Shown here: positions 16,725-26,274 of the stretch, piece after piece
Position numbering within the stretch: the first letter of the stretch is position 1
Layout of the letters: each line of letters starts with the position of its first letter
From: Gemmatimonas sp.
Lineage (GTDB): Bacteria; Gemmatimonadota; Gemmatimonadetes; Gemmatimonadales; Gemmatimonadaceae
Assembly: GCA_023910675.1 (NCBI GenBank)
Contig: JAAVWC010000030.1
Span: 1-46,271 of the forward strand
Direction: 5' to 3'
DNA: 46,271 nucleotides
Translations under genes and position numbers: made by a program
The notes under the pieces: model-generated
The model's input: only the letters and a program-made list of their open reading frames with translations
Databases searched by the model: none
Told to the model about the DNA's origin: nothing

Positions 16725-19391
16725 ATGCCCCGCCCAACCTCCGAGTCCCTCAGATCACTGGCGCTGCTCGGCCTGCTGGCACTCCCAGCCGCCTTCCCGG
16801 CGACGGCTCGCGCGCAGAACCAGGTCAGTACGAATGGCGCCGCGGCCAAGGGGGACCTGCTGGCCGAAGAAGGCTATGTCACGCCCCCCGAAGCCATCGC
16901 CAAGCTCGTCACCGCACCGCGCGACAAGAACGCCAGCTTCACGTCGCCAAGCCCGGGCGCCCGCCAGTATTTCATGCGCACGCTGAGCGACGGCCTACCG
17001 TCGCTCAAGTACGTGGGCAAGGCGCACCACAATCTTGGCGGCCTCCAGATCGATCAGCAGGGCAATCGCGAACGCGCGTTGACCATGCGCAGCACCGCCG
17101 GCATTGACGTGACCGAGTGGGCCACGGGGAAGCGGATCCCGGTCACCATCCCGGTTGGCGCGCGCGTGGGGGCACCGGTCTGGTCGCCCGATGGCACGCA
17201 GATCGCCTTCTTTGCGCTGTATGACGACGCCACGCAGCTGTACGTCGCCGACGCCGCGACCGGCAAGTCGCGCCCCGTGTCGCCGCGCACGGTGCTGGCC
17301 ACGACCATCACGCAGCCCGAGTGGACCGCCGACGGCGTGTCGATCGTGACGGTGCTCGTGCCCGATGGACGCGGCCCCGAACCGAAGGAGCCGGTCTTGG
17401 CCAGCGGCCCCATGGTGCGCCTCAACGAGAGCAACAAGCTCAAGACGCGGACGTACGCCGATCTCGTCATGACGCCGTTCGAAAAGGAGCTGCTGACGTA
17501 TCACATGAACGGCCAGCTCGCCGTCGTGAACACGAAGACGAAGGCGGTGCGCAAAATCGGTGCGCCCGGTCTCATTCGCAGCATCGATGCGTCGCCCGAT
17601 GCGCAGTACTTCAAGGTGACGTACGTGGAGAAGCCGTTCTCGTACGCGCTGCCGGTGGTCTCGTATGGCGCCCGCGACGTGGTGCTCGATGCGAGCGGCG
17701 CCGTCGTGAAGGAAGTGGCGAAGCGCCCGTTGCGTGAGAGTGACGACCCATCAGACCCCATGGCCGCTCGCGGCCGCGCATCGGTCGATACGAGCAAGCG
17801 CGACATTCGCTTCCATCCGTTTGCGCCGGGGCTGCTGTACACGCAGGTCGCCCCGGTGGCCGCACGCGGACGCGCGGGTGCGGGCAACGGCGCCGCCCCT
17901 GCGGCGGCGGCCCCTGCGGCTCCGGCCGCGGCCCCAGCGCGCGCCGACAGTGCCACCGCCGCGCGTCGCAACGACCGCCTCATGCATTGGAAGGCGCCGT
18001 TCGATTCCGGCAGCGCCACCGTGCTCTACGAAACGGCCAATCGCATTACCGCCACACGCTTCAACGATGCCGGCACCATTCTCTTCGTCACCGAGAGCGG
18101 CACGGCGGGCACCTTCGAACAGGCAGTGTTCCTCACCGAGAACAACGCCAAGTACACCGTGGTCACGCCGCGGCGCGGCGCCGATACCACGCAAGTGCGC
18201 GGCGGCTTTGGGGGTCGTCAGCCCGATGGCTTGATCACGCGTCCCGGAAGGAAGGGCGTGCCGGTGGTGATGCTCTCCACCGATGGCAAGTTCGTCTTCC
18301 GCACGGGGACGGCGCCCGACACCGCCAAGGTGCAGAACACGTGGGTCGAGAAAATCGAAATCAAGACGGGCAGCCTGTCGCGCATGTACGAGAGCGACGG
18401 CTCCATCGTCGAAACCATCTCGGCCCCGCTCGACGATGATTTCTCCAAGGCCGTCGTGCAGCGCGAGTCGGCGACGCTCCTGCCACAGTCGTACGTCCTC
18501 ACGCTGGCCACGAAAGACGCCAAGCAGCTCACGCAGAATGTGGACCTCATGCCGGAGCTGTCGGCCGCGGTCAAGAAGAACATCGTGGCGCGTCGCGCCG
18601 ACGGCTACACGTTCAACGTGAAGGTGACGCTCCCCGCTGGCTACAAGGACGGCACGCGTCTCCCCGCCATGTTCTGGTTCTATCCGTACGAGTACGACAA
18701 CCAGGCCGCCTACGATCGTGCGGCCACGCAGAACGCGCAGCGCGACCGCCGGTACGCCACGTACGGCCCGCGCTCGCTCGCGTTCCTCGTGACGCAGGGC
18801 TATGCCGTCGTCGAACCCGACGCGCCGATCTTTGCCAGCGAAGGGCAGCTGCCCAACGACAACTACGTGGCCGATTTGCGCAACAACCTGTCGGCGGTCA
18901 TCGATGCACTCGACACACTCGCCATCGTGGACCGTCATCGCCTCGGACTCGGCGGCCACAGCTACGGCGCATTCAGCACCGTGAACGCCATGGTGCACAC
19001 GCCGTTCTTCAAGGCGGGCATCGCGGGTGACGGCGCGTACAACCGCACGCTCACCCCCAATGGTTTCCAGTCGGAACGCCGCGACATCTGGGCCGGCCGT
19101 CAGACGTATCTGGATATGTCACCGTTCCTGTACGCCGATCAGCTCAACGGCGCGCTGCTCATGTACCACAGCACCGAAGACCAGAACGTGGGGACCGACC
19201 CGATCAACTCCACGCGCATGTACCACGCGCTCATGGGGCTCGGCAAGACCACGTCGCTGTACATGTACCCGTACGAGGACCACGGCCCAATCGCCAAAGA
19301 GACAGTGCTCGACCAGTGGGGCCGGTGGGTGGCGTGGCTCGACAAATATGTGAAGAACGCCAACGCGCCCAAGAAGCCGTCGGCGATGTAA
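16725..19391 (+). CDS. Prolyl oligopeptidase-type serine peptidase, secreted
   Basis: 888 residues. A signal peptide (SLRSLALLGLLALPAAFPAT then ARAQ) is followed by a beta-propeller region (residues about 100-560) with typical strands such as GAPVWSPDGTQIAFFAL. The C-terminal alpha/beta-hydrolase has the nucleophile Ser746 in LGLGGHSYGAFS, Asp819 in HSTEDQNVGTD and His853 in YPYEDHGP. It should cut short peptides outside the cytoplasm. Residues about 378-420 are a low-complexity Ala/Pro/Arg/Gly insertion that looks like a disordered linker within the propeller. ATG 16725 is chosen because it precedes the signal peptide directly; a TTG at 16686 would add a proline-rich leader. It is followed by a convergent M28 gene. 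Confidence 0.92.
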   Translation: MPRPTSESLRSLALLGLLALPAAFPATARAQNQVSTNGAAAKGDLLAEEGYVTPPEAIAKLVTAPRDKNASFTSPSPGARQYFMRTLSDGLPSLKYVGKAHHNLGGLQIDQQGNRERALTMRSTAGIDVTEWATGKRIPVTIPVGARVGAPVWSPDGTQIAFFALYDDATQLYVADAATGKSRPVSPRTVLATTITQPEWTADGVSIVTVLVPDGRGPEPKEPVLASGPMVRLNESNKLKTRTYADLVMTPFEKELLTYHMNGQLAVVNTKTKAVRKIGAPGLIRSIDASPDAQYFKVTYVEKPFSYALPVVSYGARDVVLDASGAVVKEVAKRPLRESDDPSDPMAARGRASVDTSKRDIRFHPFAPGLLYTQVAPVAARGRAGAGNGAAPAAAAPAAPAAAPARADSATAARRNDRLMHWKAPFDSGSATVLYETANRITATRFNDAGTILFVTESGTAGTFEQAVFLTENNAKYTVVTPRRGADTTQVRGGFGGRQPDGLITRPGRKGVPVVMLSTDGKFVFRTGTAPDTAKVQNTWVEKIEIKTGSLSRMYESDGSIVETISAPLDDDFSKAVVQRESATLLPQSYVLTLATKDAKQLTQNVDLMPELSAAVKKNIVARRADGYTFNVKVTLPAGYKDGTRLPAMFWFYPYEYDNQAAYDRAATQNAQRDRRYATYGPRSLAFLVTQGYAVVEPDAPIFASEGQLPNDNYVADLRNNLSAVIDALDTLAIVDRHRLGLGGHSYGAFSTVNAMVHTPFFKAGIAGDGAYNRTLTPNGFQSERRDIWAGRQTYLDMSPFLYADQLNGALLMYHSTEDQNVGTDPINSTRMYHALMGLGKTTSLYMYPYEDHGPIAKETVLDQWGRWVAWLDKYVKNANAPKKPSAM

Positions 19392-19406
19392 GCCTGACGC
19401 TGCATA

Positions 19407-19438
19407 CGCGGGGGGCGTCGCCGCTGACGTTCCCCGCG
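19407..19438. terminator. Hairpin between convergent peptidase genes
   Basis: In the 66-bp gap between the two convergent peptidase genes, GCGGGGGGCGTC (19408-19419) can pair with GACGTTCCCCGC (19426-19437). Two G-U pairs and an outer C-G extend it to 13 bp, with a six-base loop. There is no T-run, so a factor-independent stop is not assured, but the position fits a shared bidirectional terminator. Confidence 0.45.
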
Positions 19439-19457
19439 CAGGTGACCACGCTGAGCC

Positions 19458-21254
19458 TTACGGAACGATGACCTTGGGCTTGGCCGGCTTCGTGCCGTTC
19501 AACCGCGGCCGCGGCCCATTGGCCACATCGACGGTGATGTCGCGAATGTAGTTCGTAATCCGCGCGTAGTGGGGGTAGTCGATATGCTCGGGCTCATCCG
19601 TGCGCTGGTGATAGTCGCCGTGCAACCCGGTAAAGAAGAACGCAATCGGCACCCCCTGCTGCGCATAGCGGAAATGGTCGCTGCGCGCGTAGATGTTGTT
19701 GTACCCCGACCAGTCGATCGGCTCGTCGAACTTGTAGTCGAGCGCGAGCGGCTTCGGCTGCTTGGTGTTGATGCGCGCGACGGTTTCGCCCAGGTCCTTC
19801 GAGTCGAAGAGCGATCCGACGACGGCCACGTAATCATCGCTGCCGCCCGGCAGATCCTCGGCGCGACCACGCCCGATCATGTCGATGTTGAGCTGTGCCA
19901 CGACGGAATCAATCGGCACCGTCGGATGGCGCGTGAAGTGCGCGGCGCCCAGGAGTCCGGCTTCTTCGCCGGTGTGCCACACGAGCAAAATCGAACGCTT
20001 GGGTTTGACCGGCATGGCCATGATCGCTTCGGCAATTTCGAGCACCCCCATGGAGCCCGAACCGTCGTCGTCGGCGCCGTTGTTGATCGAGTCGAGCCGC
20101 GGCGACGGATACCGCTTGCGGATGCTGTCCATGTTCACCGTAATCTTCGATGTCAGCTCCGGCCCCAGCGGCTTCATCCTGTTGGCGAGCAGCAACTTGT
20201 TGCGTGCGTCGTTGAACGCCTTCAGCGAGTCCTTGTCGACCGGCGTGGTCATGCCCACGTGATCGTTGTGCGCGCCGATGGCGACGAACTGCGACTTGAG
20301 CTTGGGGTCACTCCCGGGAATGATGCCGATCACGTTGCGCGCGAAGTCGGTGGGCAGCTCCACGTAGTCGAGCGCCGAGTTCACCACGCCGCCCTTGGCC
20401 CCCGGGGAAAGCGCGTCGACGGACTGTCCCTTGAACAGCTGCGCGGCGCCGGCACGGGTGAGGCGGAAGCTTGGCTGCGGCTGCAACGATGCCAATTCAC
20501 GCTTGAGCAGCGCGAGCGAATCGACGGGAGCGGCTGCAGCACCGCCCGCCCGTGCGGCGGCGTTCTGCTGCGCTACCGTGGGGTCGTTGATCGCCGCACG
20601 CTGAGCCGGCGTGAGATTGTCGAGGTCAATGACCGCAATCGCCGCCGCATCGGCAAAGCGCGAGGGAGCCTGCGTGAACCCCTGGCGCACGGCAAAGCCC
20701 TGCCCCTGCCCGCCCCGGGGACCAGCGGCCGACAGTAGCACGACGAACTTGCCAACGGCGTCCTTCGCCGGGATCTGCAGGGTGGTATCGCCCTGCGTCC
20801 CACCAAACACCACTTCGGCGTCATTGACAGTGCGCGGCGCCCGCAGCCCCGGAACCGCCACGATGTCCGTGTTCCACGCCATCGGGTTACCGTCGACGGT
20901 CACGCGCGAGTGTTCGGTAAACTTGCGCAGATGGAACGGCAGGTTCTGGAAGTACGTGCCGTTCACGCCCCCCGGAACGACTCCCAGGCGCTTGAGCTCG
21001 GCCGCAATGAAATCGGTGCCTTTCTTGTTGCCAGCCCGTCCCACCTGCCGCCCCATCATGGAATCGTCGGCAAACTGATAGAGGCGAATCTGCAGGTCGC
21101 GCGGCGTGATGGCCGCCGCAGTGGGTGCCGGCTTGAGCGTCTCAGGATTGCCGAAGCGATTGACCTTGGGGGTCCTCTGCGCAGCGAGCGAGGGAGCAAG
21201 AGTCGGGAGCAGCATGGCGCCGGCGATGGCACCACGACGCAGGGATGACCGCAT
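19458..21254 (-). CDS. M28 family zinc metallopeptidase with PA domain, secreted
   Basis: 598 residues. A signal peptide ends PSLAAQ. A protease-associated (PA) insert lies at about residues 110-290, around DAVGKFVVLLSAAGPRGG. The catalytic aminopeptidase domain has VAIGAHNDHVGM (first zinc histidine at residue 329), NGADDDGSGSMGVLEIAEA with the bridging aspartate, VWHTGEEAGLLGAAHF with the catalytic and metal-binding glutamates, and NIDMIGRG. A late histidine is in FTGLHGDYHQRTDEPEHID. It would release N-terminal amino acids or cut small peptides in the periplasm. Start ATG 21254 has GGAG seven bases upstream. The start at 21254 and the divergent HEAT-cyclophilin start at 21356 share a 101-bp promoter region. 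Confidence 0.93.
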   Translation of the reverse strand: MRSSLRRGAIAGAMLLPTLAPSLAAQRTPKVNRFGNPETLKPAPTAAAITPRDLQIRLYQFADDSMMGRQVGRAGNKKGTDFIAAELKRLGVVPGGVNGTYFQNLPFHLRKFTEHSRVTVDGNPMAWNTDIVAVPGLRAPRTVNDAEVVFGGTQGDTTLQIPAKDAVGKFVVLLSAAGPRGGQGQGFAVRQGFTQAPSRFADAAAIAVIDLDNLTPAQRAAINDPTVAQQNAAARAGGAAAAPVDSLALLKRELASLQPQPSFRLTRAGAAQLFKGQSVDALSPGAKGGVVNSALDYVELPTDFARNVIGIIPGSDPKLKSQFVAIGAHNDHVGMTTPVDKDSLKAFNDARNKLLLANRMKPLGPELTSKITVNMDSIRKRYPSPRLDSINNGADDDGSGSMGVLEIAEAIMAMPVKPKRSILLVWHTGEEAGLLGAAHFTRHPTVPIDSVVAQLNIDMIGRGRAEDLPGGSDDYVAVVGSLFDSKDLGETVARINTKQPKPLALDYKFDEPIDWSGYNNIYARSDHFRYAQQGVPIAFFFTGLHGDYHQRTDEPEHIDYPHYARITNYIRDITVDVANGPRPRLNGTKPAKPKVIVP

Positions 21255-21355
21255 GAACGTTCTCCGTGTTTCGGGGCGAAGCACGAAAGTTACGCGGAAC
21301 GCGCGCCGAAGGGCATATTTGCGGAGCATTATCACCCTCTTGTCGAGGATCGCCC

Positions 21356-23296
21356 ATGTGGTCGTTGGCCTCCCTGCTGCTCCGTAGCGCCGTCGTCTCC
21401 ACGTCCCTCTCGGCGCCCGTGCTCCAACCGCCGGTGGCGACGCCGTACCAGGTCATGGTGGCGGAACATGCCCGCCTCACCGATATGCGCACCATCGAGC
21501 GCGCCATCGCATCGGGCGATACCGTGCTGCAACGGCTTGCAGCGCGGGCCCTTGGTCGCACGGATGACGCGCGCTGGGCGCTCATGCTCGACCGGCTCAT
21601 GGACAGCCCGGCGGCCTCGGTGCGCCTCGAGGCGGTGCGCGCCGCGGCGCAGTTGAAATCGGCCGCGATGGTGCTGCACACCCGCAGCTTCCCCTTTGCG
21701 AAGGAAACGCATCCGGCAGTTCGCGCCGAGCTGTACGAAACACTGGGGCGCGGCGGCGCGGCGGAGACGCAGGTCGAGGAGACGCTGCGCGGTGGCCTGT
21801 CGGATACGTCGCTGGTGGTGCGGCGAGGCGCAGCGCGTGGCGTCGAAGTGTTCCTTCGGCGCAACGCGCGCGGCGGATATCGCCCCTCACCCGCGACGTT
21901 GACGGCCATGGCGAGTACCATCGTCGCGGACCGTGACCCGGCTTTGCGGTTCGCCCTCATCACGGCGCTCAACACCGCCGCGCATCGTGATACGGCCGCC
22001 ATTCGCGCAGGCCTTGCCGACGCCGACCCCGATGTGCGGCGCGTTGCCGTCATGCTCGGACGCACGTGGGTCACCGATACCTCGGCGATGGTGCGCTGGC
22101 AAGCGTTGCGAAGCGCCGGTACCTGCGACCGCGCGCTCGCGCATCTTCGCGATCGTAGCGAACATGTGCGCCTGCTCGCCATCGACCTACTCGGTACGCT
22201 GCGCTGTGCCCCCGCTCCGCTCTATGCGTTGGCACAAGCATCCACGCCGTGGCGCTCACGAGCGCATGCCGTGTTCGCGCTCACGTATGCCGACAGCCTC
22301 AAAGCGCGCCGAGCCGTGCGCGATTTGGCGATCAGTGCGCCTTGGCAAGCGCGCGCCTGGGCGGCCCGTGCGGCGCGGCGCCTCAATGACAGTGCCACGC
22401 TCGCGCGGCTCGCCAATGACGCTGAGCCAAATGTGCGCGTCGATGCCATCACCACGCGCGCTGAAGCCGTGAGCGCGTTGCGCGCCGACCACGCGGGGCT
22501 GCTGCTGCAGGCCGCGACCATTCTCAAGCGTGTGGGTGCCGGGGCGACCCGTGGCGAGTTGGATGCCGCGGTCGCGAGCTTCGAGCGCATCAGCCGCACC
22601 AAGCCGCTGCGCTGGCGCGATCCGCGCGAAGTGCTGTTTCCGTTCATCATCGACGCCGACCAGTCTCATATGGCGTACGGTGGCGCGTGGCTCACCCAGT
22701 GGCTGCGCGACGGCGATCCGGTTATTCAGCGCATGGCGCTCGAGGCCATTCCGGCGTTGCGGTCGCAGCAGCCCACCGGTGCCACACTGTTCGTGCCACC
22801 CTTGCAGCCCCCGCCGTTCCCCACGGAAGCGCAGCTCCGCGCCCTCGACGGCGCAACGGCCGTGGTCACCATTCGCGGGCGCGGGCGGATGGCGTTGGCG
22901 CTTCTCCCCGAGGTCGCACCGGTCGCAGTTCATACGTTTGTGCAGCTCGCCGAACGTGGCGCCTACACCGGCAAGACGTGGCATCGCATCGTCCCCAACT
23001 TTGTCGTGCAAGGCGGCAGCCCCGGCGCAAACGAGTACGATCCAGCCACCCCGTATTTCATGCGCGACGAAGTCGGCGCGCGCAACCTGCGCGGCACGTT
23101 CGGCATTTCCACGCGCGGTCGTGATACCGGCGATGGGCAGCTGTACATCAACCTCGTGAACAACCTGCGGCTCGATCACGATTACACCGTCTTCGCAAGC
23201 ACCACACGCGGGCTCGACGTCCTCGACGCCATTCAGGAAGGCGACGTGATCGAATCGGTCGTGATCCGTCGCCGTGGTGCACGGGGCGCACGCTGA
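21356..23296 (+). CDS. HEAT-repeat protein with C-terminal cyclophilin-type peptidyl-prolyl isomerase domain
   Basis: 646 residues. After a signal-like N-terminus (MWSLASLLLRSAVVSTSLSA) come about 450 residues of alpha-helical HEAT-like repeats, for example LQRLAARALGRTDDARWALM and ASVRLEAVRAAAQLKSAAMV. From about residue 500 a cyclophilin fold begins: GRMALALLPEVAPVAVHTFV, the WHRIVPNFVVQGG active-site strand, then FGISTRGRDTGDGQLYINLV. The arginine and phenylalanine of HRIVPNFVVQGG match the catalytic centre of bacterial cyclophilins. It is likely a periplasmic folding factor that uses the repeats to hold client proteins (inference). GAGG seven bases upstream supports ATG 21356. The stop overlaps the next start as TGATG. 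Confidence 0.9.
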   Translation: MWSLASLLLRSAVVSTSLSAPVLQPPVATPYQVMVAEHARLTDMRTIERAIASGDTVLQRLAARALGRTDDARWALMLDRLMDSPAASVRLEAVRAAAQLKSAAMVLHTRSFPFAKETHPAVRAELYETLGRGGAAETQVEETLRGGLSDTSLVVRRGAARGVEVFLRRNARGGYRPSPATLTAMASTIVADRDPALRFALITALNTAAHRDTAAIRAGLADADPDVRRVAVMLGRTWVTDTSAMVRWQALRSAGTCDRALAHLRDRSEHVRLLAIDLLGTLRCAPAPLYALAQASTPWRSRAHAVFALTYADSLKARRAVRDLAISAPWQARAWAARAARRLNDSATLARLANDAEPNVRVDAITTRAEAVSALRADHAGLLLQAATILKRVGAGATRGELDAAVASFERISRTKPLRWRDPREVLFPFIIDADQSHMAYGGAWLTQWLRDGDPVIQRMALEAIPALRSQQPTGATLFVPPLQPPPFPTEAQLRALDGATAVVTIRGRGRMALALLPEVAPVAVHTFVQLAERGAYTGKTWHRIVPNFVVQGGSPGANEYDPATPYFMRDEVGARNLRGTFGISTRGRDTGDGQLYINLVNNLRLDHDYTVFASTTRGLDVLDAIQEGDVIESVVIRRRGARGAR

Positions 23297-26214
23297 TGCA
23301 GAACGTCATGCGCAACGGAATGCGCAACGTCATGCGCACGTTCACGATCGCGCGCGCCGGCGCCCTCCTGTTCGCGGTGTCCGCTGTGCCGCTCGCGTCA
23401 TCCGACGCACAGACCGCCGTCGTGTCGACACGCAAACCAACGCTGTCGTCACAAGGCGATCTCGTCTTCGAGCGTCAGGGGCTGCTCTATCTGGTTGGCG
23501 CCAACGGCACGACCACGATGCTCTCCTCAGGGAGCGCGTACCATCGCGATCCGTTCTGGGCTGGCAATACGCTCTATTGGGCGGCCGACTCCGGCGGGCA
23601 CTATGCCATTTACGCGCGTACTCGCGACAGTGCGACGGGCTCGTGGACGGAGGCCGCGCGCCGCGTCACGAACGGCGCGGTGCATGAGGTGGCCCCCACG
23701 GCGGGCGGCACCCGGTTCGCCTTTCAGCGTGGCCTCGGCAATGCCTCGCGGGTGTGGGTCCGCGATAGCAACAGCGCCGAACGTCGAGCGTTCGCGTCAG
23801 AACAAACCGAACGACGTCCGCGCCTGTCGGCCGATGGCAAGGTGCTCGCCTACATCGTGGAGACAGAGACGGGTCGAAAGGTCGTCGCCAACGACCGCAC
23901 GGTGTACACCGACACTGGGATCGAAGACATCGCGCTGTCGCCGACCGGCGATCGGATTGCCGTCTCCACGCGCGCGGGTGTGGTCGTGGTGCCCGTGAGC
24001 GGCGAGTCCTACACGAATCTCGTCTCGCGCGCGCACGGCGACGTTGATTGGTCGGCCGATGGGCAGACGATCAGCATCGCCGAATTTCGCGAAATCAGTG
24101 TGAGCTATAACGGCGATCCGGACCGCGGGGTCGATCGTGCCGCGCACGAGAAGACCGCGCTGTCCTCGTCCGCGACGCCGTTGTCGCTGCATCGCCTCCC
24201 GGCGCCGGTCGCTCCCGACGCGCGGCGCGTGGCGGTGACGGCCTCGATGCCTGGCGATCGGTCGCTCATCAACGCTGCGGCGTTCGACCGCGTGTGGGAG
24301 CGCAGTGCGCGTCTGTACTATGGCGCGAACGCGCCCGCCGAGGCGCGCGCGCAATGGGCGGCTGCGCGTGACCGCGTGCGCCCACAGGCCATGAAGGCCG
24401 AAAGCGACAGTGCCTTGCAAGCCTCCATCCATGCGCTGCTGCAGGCGGCGCCGCCGCGGCGCCGTGACGCCACGGGCAAAGCCGCCGTGTCGAGCGCGCA
24501 TCCCGTGGCCACCGAAGCCGGGCTCGAGATTTTCCGCCTTGGTGGCAACGTCGTTGATGCGGCGGTCGCCGTGAGCTTTGCCCTCGGGGTGGTGGAGCCG
24601 GATGCGAGCGGCATTGGCGGCTACGGCGAAATGGTCATCGCGCTCAAGGGGAAGCAGCCGACACTCATCGAGTTCATGAGCCGCGTCCCCGAAGAGGGGG
24701 GACTCACCAATACGTCGCTGCTGGTGAATGGCCGCTATCCCAGCGATGGCCCCGTCCTGGTGAATGTGCCGGGCACCGTGGCCGGGATGTATCTGGCCTG
24801 GCAGCAGCACGGCAGCAAGAAAGCCACGTGGGCACAGCTGGTGGCGCCGGCCATTCGGGCGGCGCGCAACGGCTACGAAGTGAGCGAAGGGCTAGCAACA
24901 ACACTGGCGATCGAACGCGAGCACTTTGCCAAGTACGAAGGCAGCCGCGCGCTCTTCTTTCGCAACGGCGCGCCCATGCAGCGCGGCGACACCGTTCGCA
25001 ACGCGGACCTCGCGTGGGTACTCGAGCAGATTTCGGCGCGTGGTGCCGATGGTTTTTACAAGGGTGACGTAGCGGCGAAGTATGCGGGGGATTTGCGGGC
25101 GAAGGGGAACGCCATGAAGGTGAGCGATCTGGCACGCTACTTTGCCAACGAACGCGCGCCCGTGTGCGGTAGCTATCGCCGCTATCGTGTCTGCTCGAGT
25201 GCGCCACCCGTGAGCGGCGGGGCAGACCTCGTGGCGCGACTCAATCTGCTGGAGCGGTTCCCCACGCCGCGGCCGTATCCCTCCGATGCGGCCACGATGC
25301 ACGCGATGTTGTCGGCATGGTTCCTCACGCCGTCTTCACGCAACCGGATTGCCGACCCCGCGATGTGGCCCGTGGATGTCTCGAGCATCGTCAACAAGGA
25401 CACGGCGGCCGTTCGCTGGCAGTGTTATTCTGCCGACCGTGCGCTGACCCCACGCCTCACCCGAGGCGATACGCTCGAGTGTCTCAAGCCGCGTCCGGCC
25501 GCGCCTGCGACGCCGGCGGTACCACCGGCAAACGGGTTGAGCGACGTCGCCGACGCGCCCGACACTAGTGGCCCGTGTGGCGACGAACACGCGCGTGAAA
25601 TGGCCGTGTGCCACGCCGCCGGCACCACCGCGTATACGGTCGCCGACGCCGACGGCAACGCGGTGGCGGTCACGCAAACGCTGGGCACGTGGGGTGGCAA
25701 CTTCTACGTGACGCCGGGGTTGGGTTTTCTCAGCAACGACAAGCTCACCTCGTACGGCACCGACGCCACGCAGTACGGGTCACGGCTCCCCTTCGCGCGG
25801 CACGGCAGCACGCTCGCGCCGACCATCGCCTTCGAGGGCACGCGCCCGGTGTTCGCCGTGGGCGCGGCGGGGAACGCGTGGATTACGAGCGCGGTGTACC
25901 AGTCGCTCGTGGGCGCGCTCGACTTCGGTCTTGGGGCACAGGCGGCGCTGGAGTTGCCAAGGTTCCTCCCCAGCGGCACCGGTGTCACGCCAGCTGGCGC
26001 CGCACCAGGCTCGGCGCCCTTCAACATTCAGCTCGAAGACGGTTTCGCGCCGCAGGTCACCGAGCGCCTACGAACGCTGGGCTACGAGCTCACCTTCGTG
26101 ACCGCGCGCGGCGAAGTTCGCGAGGGGTACGGCGGCGCCATTCGCATTGGACGCCGCACGGTGACGGCCGGTGCGGACCCACGACGCGCCGGAGCGGCCG
26201 GCGCCATTCGCTGA
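23296..26214 (+). CDS. Gamma-glutamyltransferase with N-terminal propeller-like extension
   Basis: 972 residues, much longer than the usual 550-600 for gamma-glutamyltransferases. Signal peptide (LLFAVSAVPLASSDAQ), then residues about 45-310 with TolB/WD40-like strands such as RPRLSADGKVLAYIV and DIALSPTGDRIAVST. Residues about 325-385 form a helical segment resembling the core of tricorn-type peptidases (AAFDRVWERSARLYYGANA). The GGT domain begins near 396 with AVSSAHPVATEAGLEIFRLG. The expected self-cleavage and nucleophile threonine is in AAGTTAYTVADADGNAVAVT (Thr777 or Thr778). The GGG loop analogue is GVVEPDASGIGGYGEM. It would transfer or hydrolyse gamma-glutamyl groups, such as glutathione, in the periplasm. 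Start overlaps the cyclophilin stop, so both are probably made together. Confidence 0.9.
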   Translation: MQNVMRNGMRNVMRTFTIARAGALLFAVSAVPLASSDAQTAVVSTRKPTLSSQGDLVFERQGLLYLVGANGTTTMLSSGSAYHRDPFWAGNTLYWAADSGGHYAIYARTRDSATGSWTEAARRVTNGAVHEVAPTAGGTRFAFQRGLGNASRVWVRDSNSAERRAFASEQTERRPRLSADGKVLAYIVETETGRKVVANDRTVYTDTGIEDIALSPTGDRIAVSTRAGVVVVPVSGESYTNLVSRAHGDVDWSADGQTISIAEFREISVSYNGDPDRGVDRAAHEKTALSSSATPLSLHRLPAPVAPDARRVAVTASMPGDRSLINAAAFDRVWERSARLYYGANAPAEARAQWAAARDRVRPQAMKAESDSALQASIHALLQAAPPRRRDATGKAAVSSAHPVATEAGLEIFRLGGNVVDAAVAVSFALGVVEPDASGIGGYGEMVIALKGKQPTLIEFMSRVPEEGGLTNTSLLVNGRYPSDGPVLVNVPGTVAGMYLAWQQHGSKKATWAQLVAPAIRAARNGYEVSEGLATTLAIEREHFAKYEGSRALFFRNGAPMQRGDTVRNADLAWVLEQISARGADGFYKGDVAAKYAGDLRAKGNAMKVSDLARYFANERAPVCGSYRRYRVCSSAPPVSGGADLVARLNLLERFPTPRPYPSDAATMHAMLSAWFLTPSSRNRIADPAMWPVDVSSIVNKDTAAVRWQCYSADRALTPRLTRGDTLECLKPRPAAPATPAVPPANGLSDVADAPDTSGPCGDEHAREMAVCHAAGTTAYTVADADGNAVAVTQTLGTWGGNFYVTPGLGFLSNDKLTSYGTDATQYGSRLPFARHGSTLAPTIAFEGTRPVFAVGAAGNAWITSAVYQSLVGALDFGLGAQAALELPRFLPSGTGVTPAGAAPGSAPFNIQLEDGFAPQVTERLRTLGYELTFVTARGEVREGYGGAIRIGRRTVTAGADPRRAGAAGAIR

Positions 26215-26237
26215 CGCGTTGCACCGTGCCGACAGCT

Positions 26238-26274
26238 CGTGAGCCGGTCAGCGCACTGCCGGCACCGGCTCACG
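26238..26274. terminator. Stem-loop across the 3' end of the S9 peptidase gene
   Basis: CGTGAGCCGGT (26238-26248) and ACCGGCTCACG (26264-26274) are perfect 11-bp inverted repeats around a 15-base loop. The structure includes the last codons and the stop of the minus-strand peptidase gene and lies 24 bases after the plus-strand GGT stop. No T-run follows on either strand. It could help end both convergent transcripts or protect their 3' ends. Confidence 0.45.
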
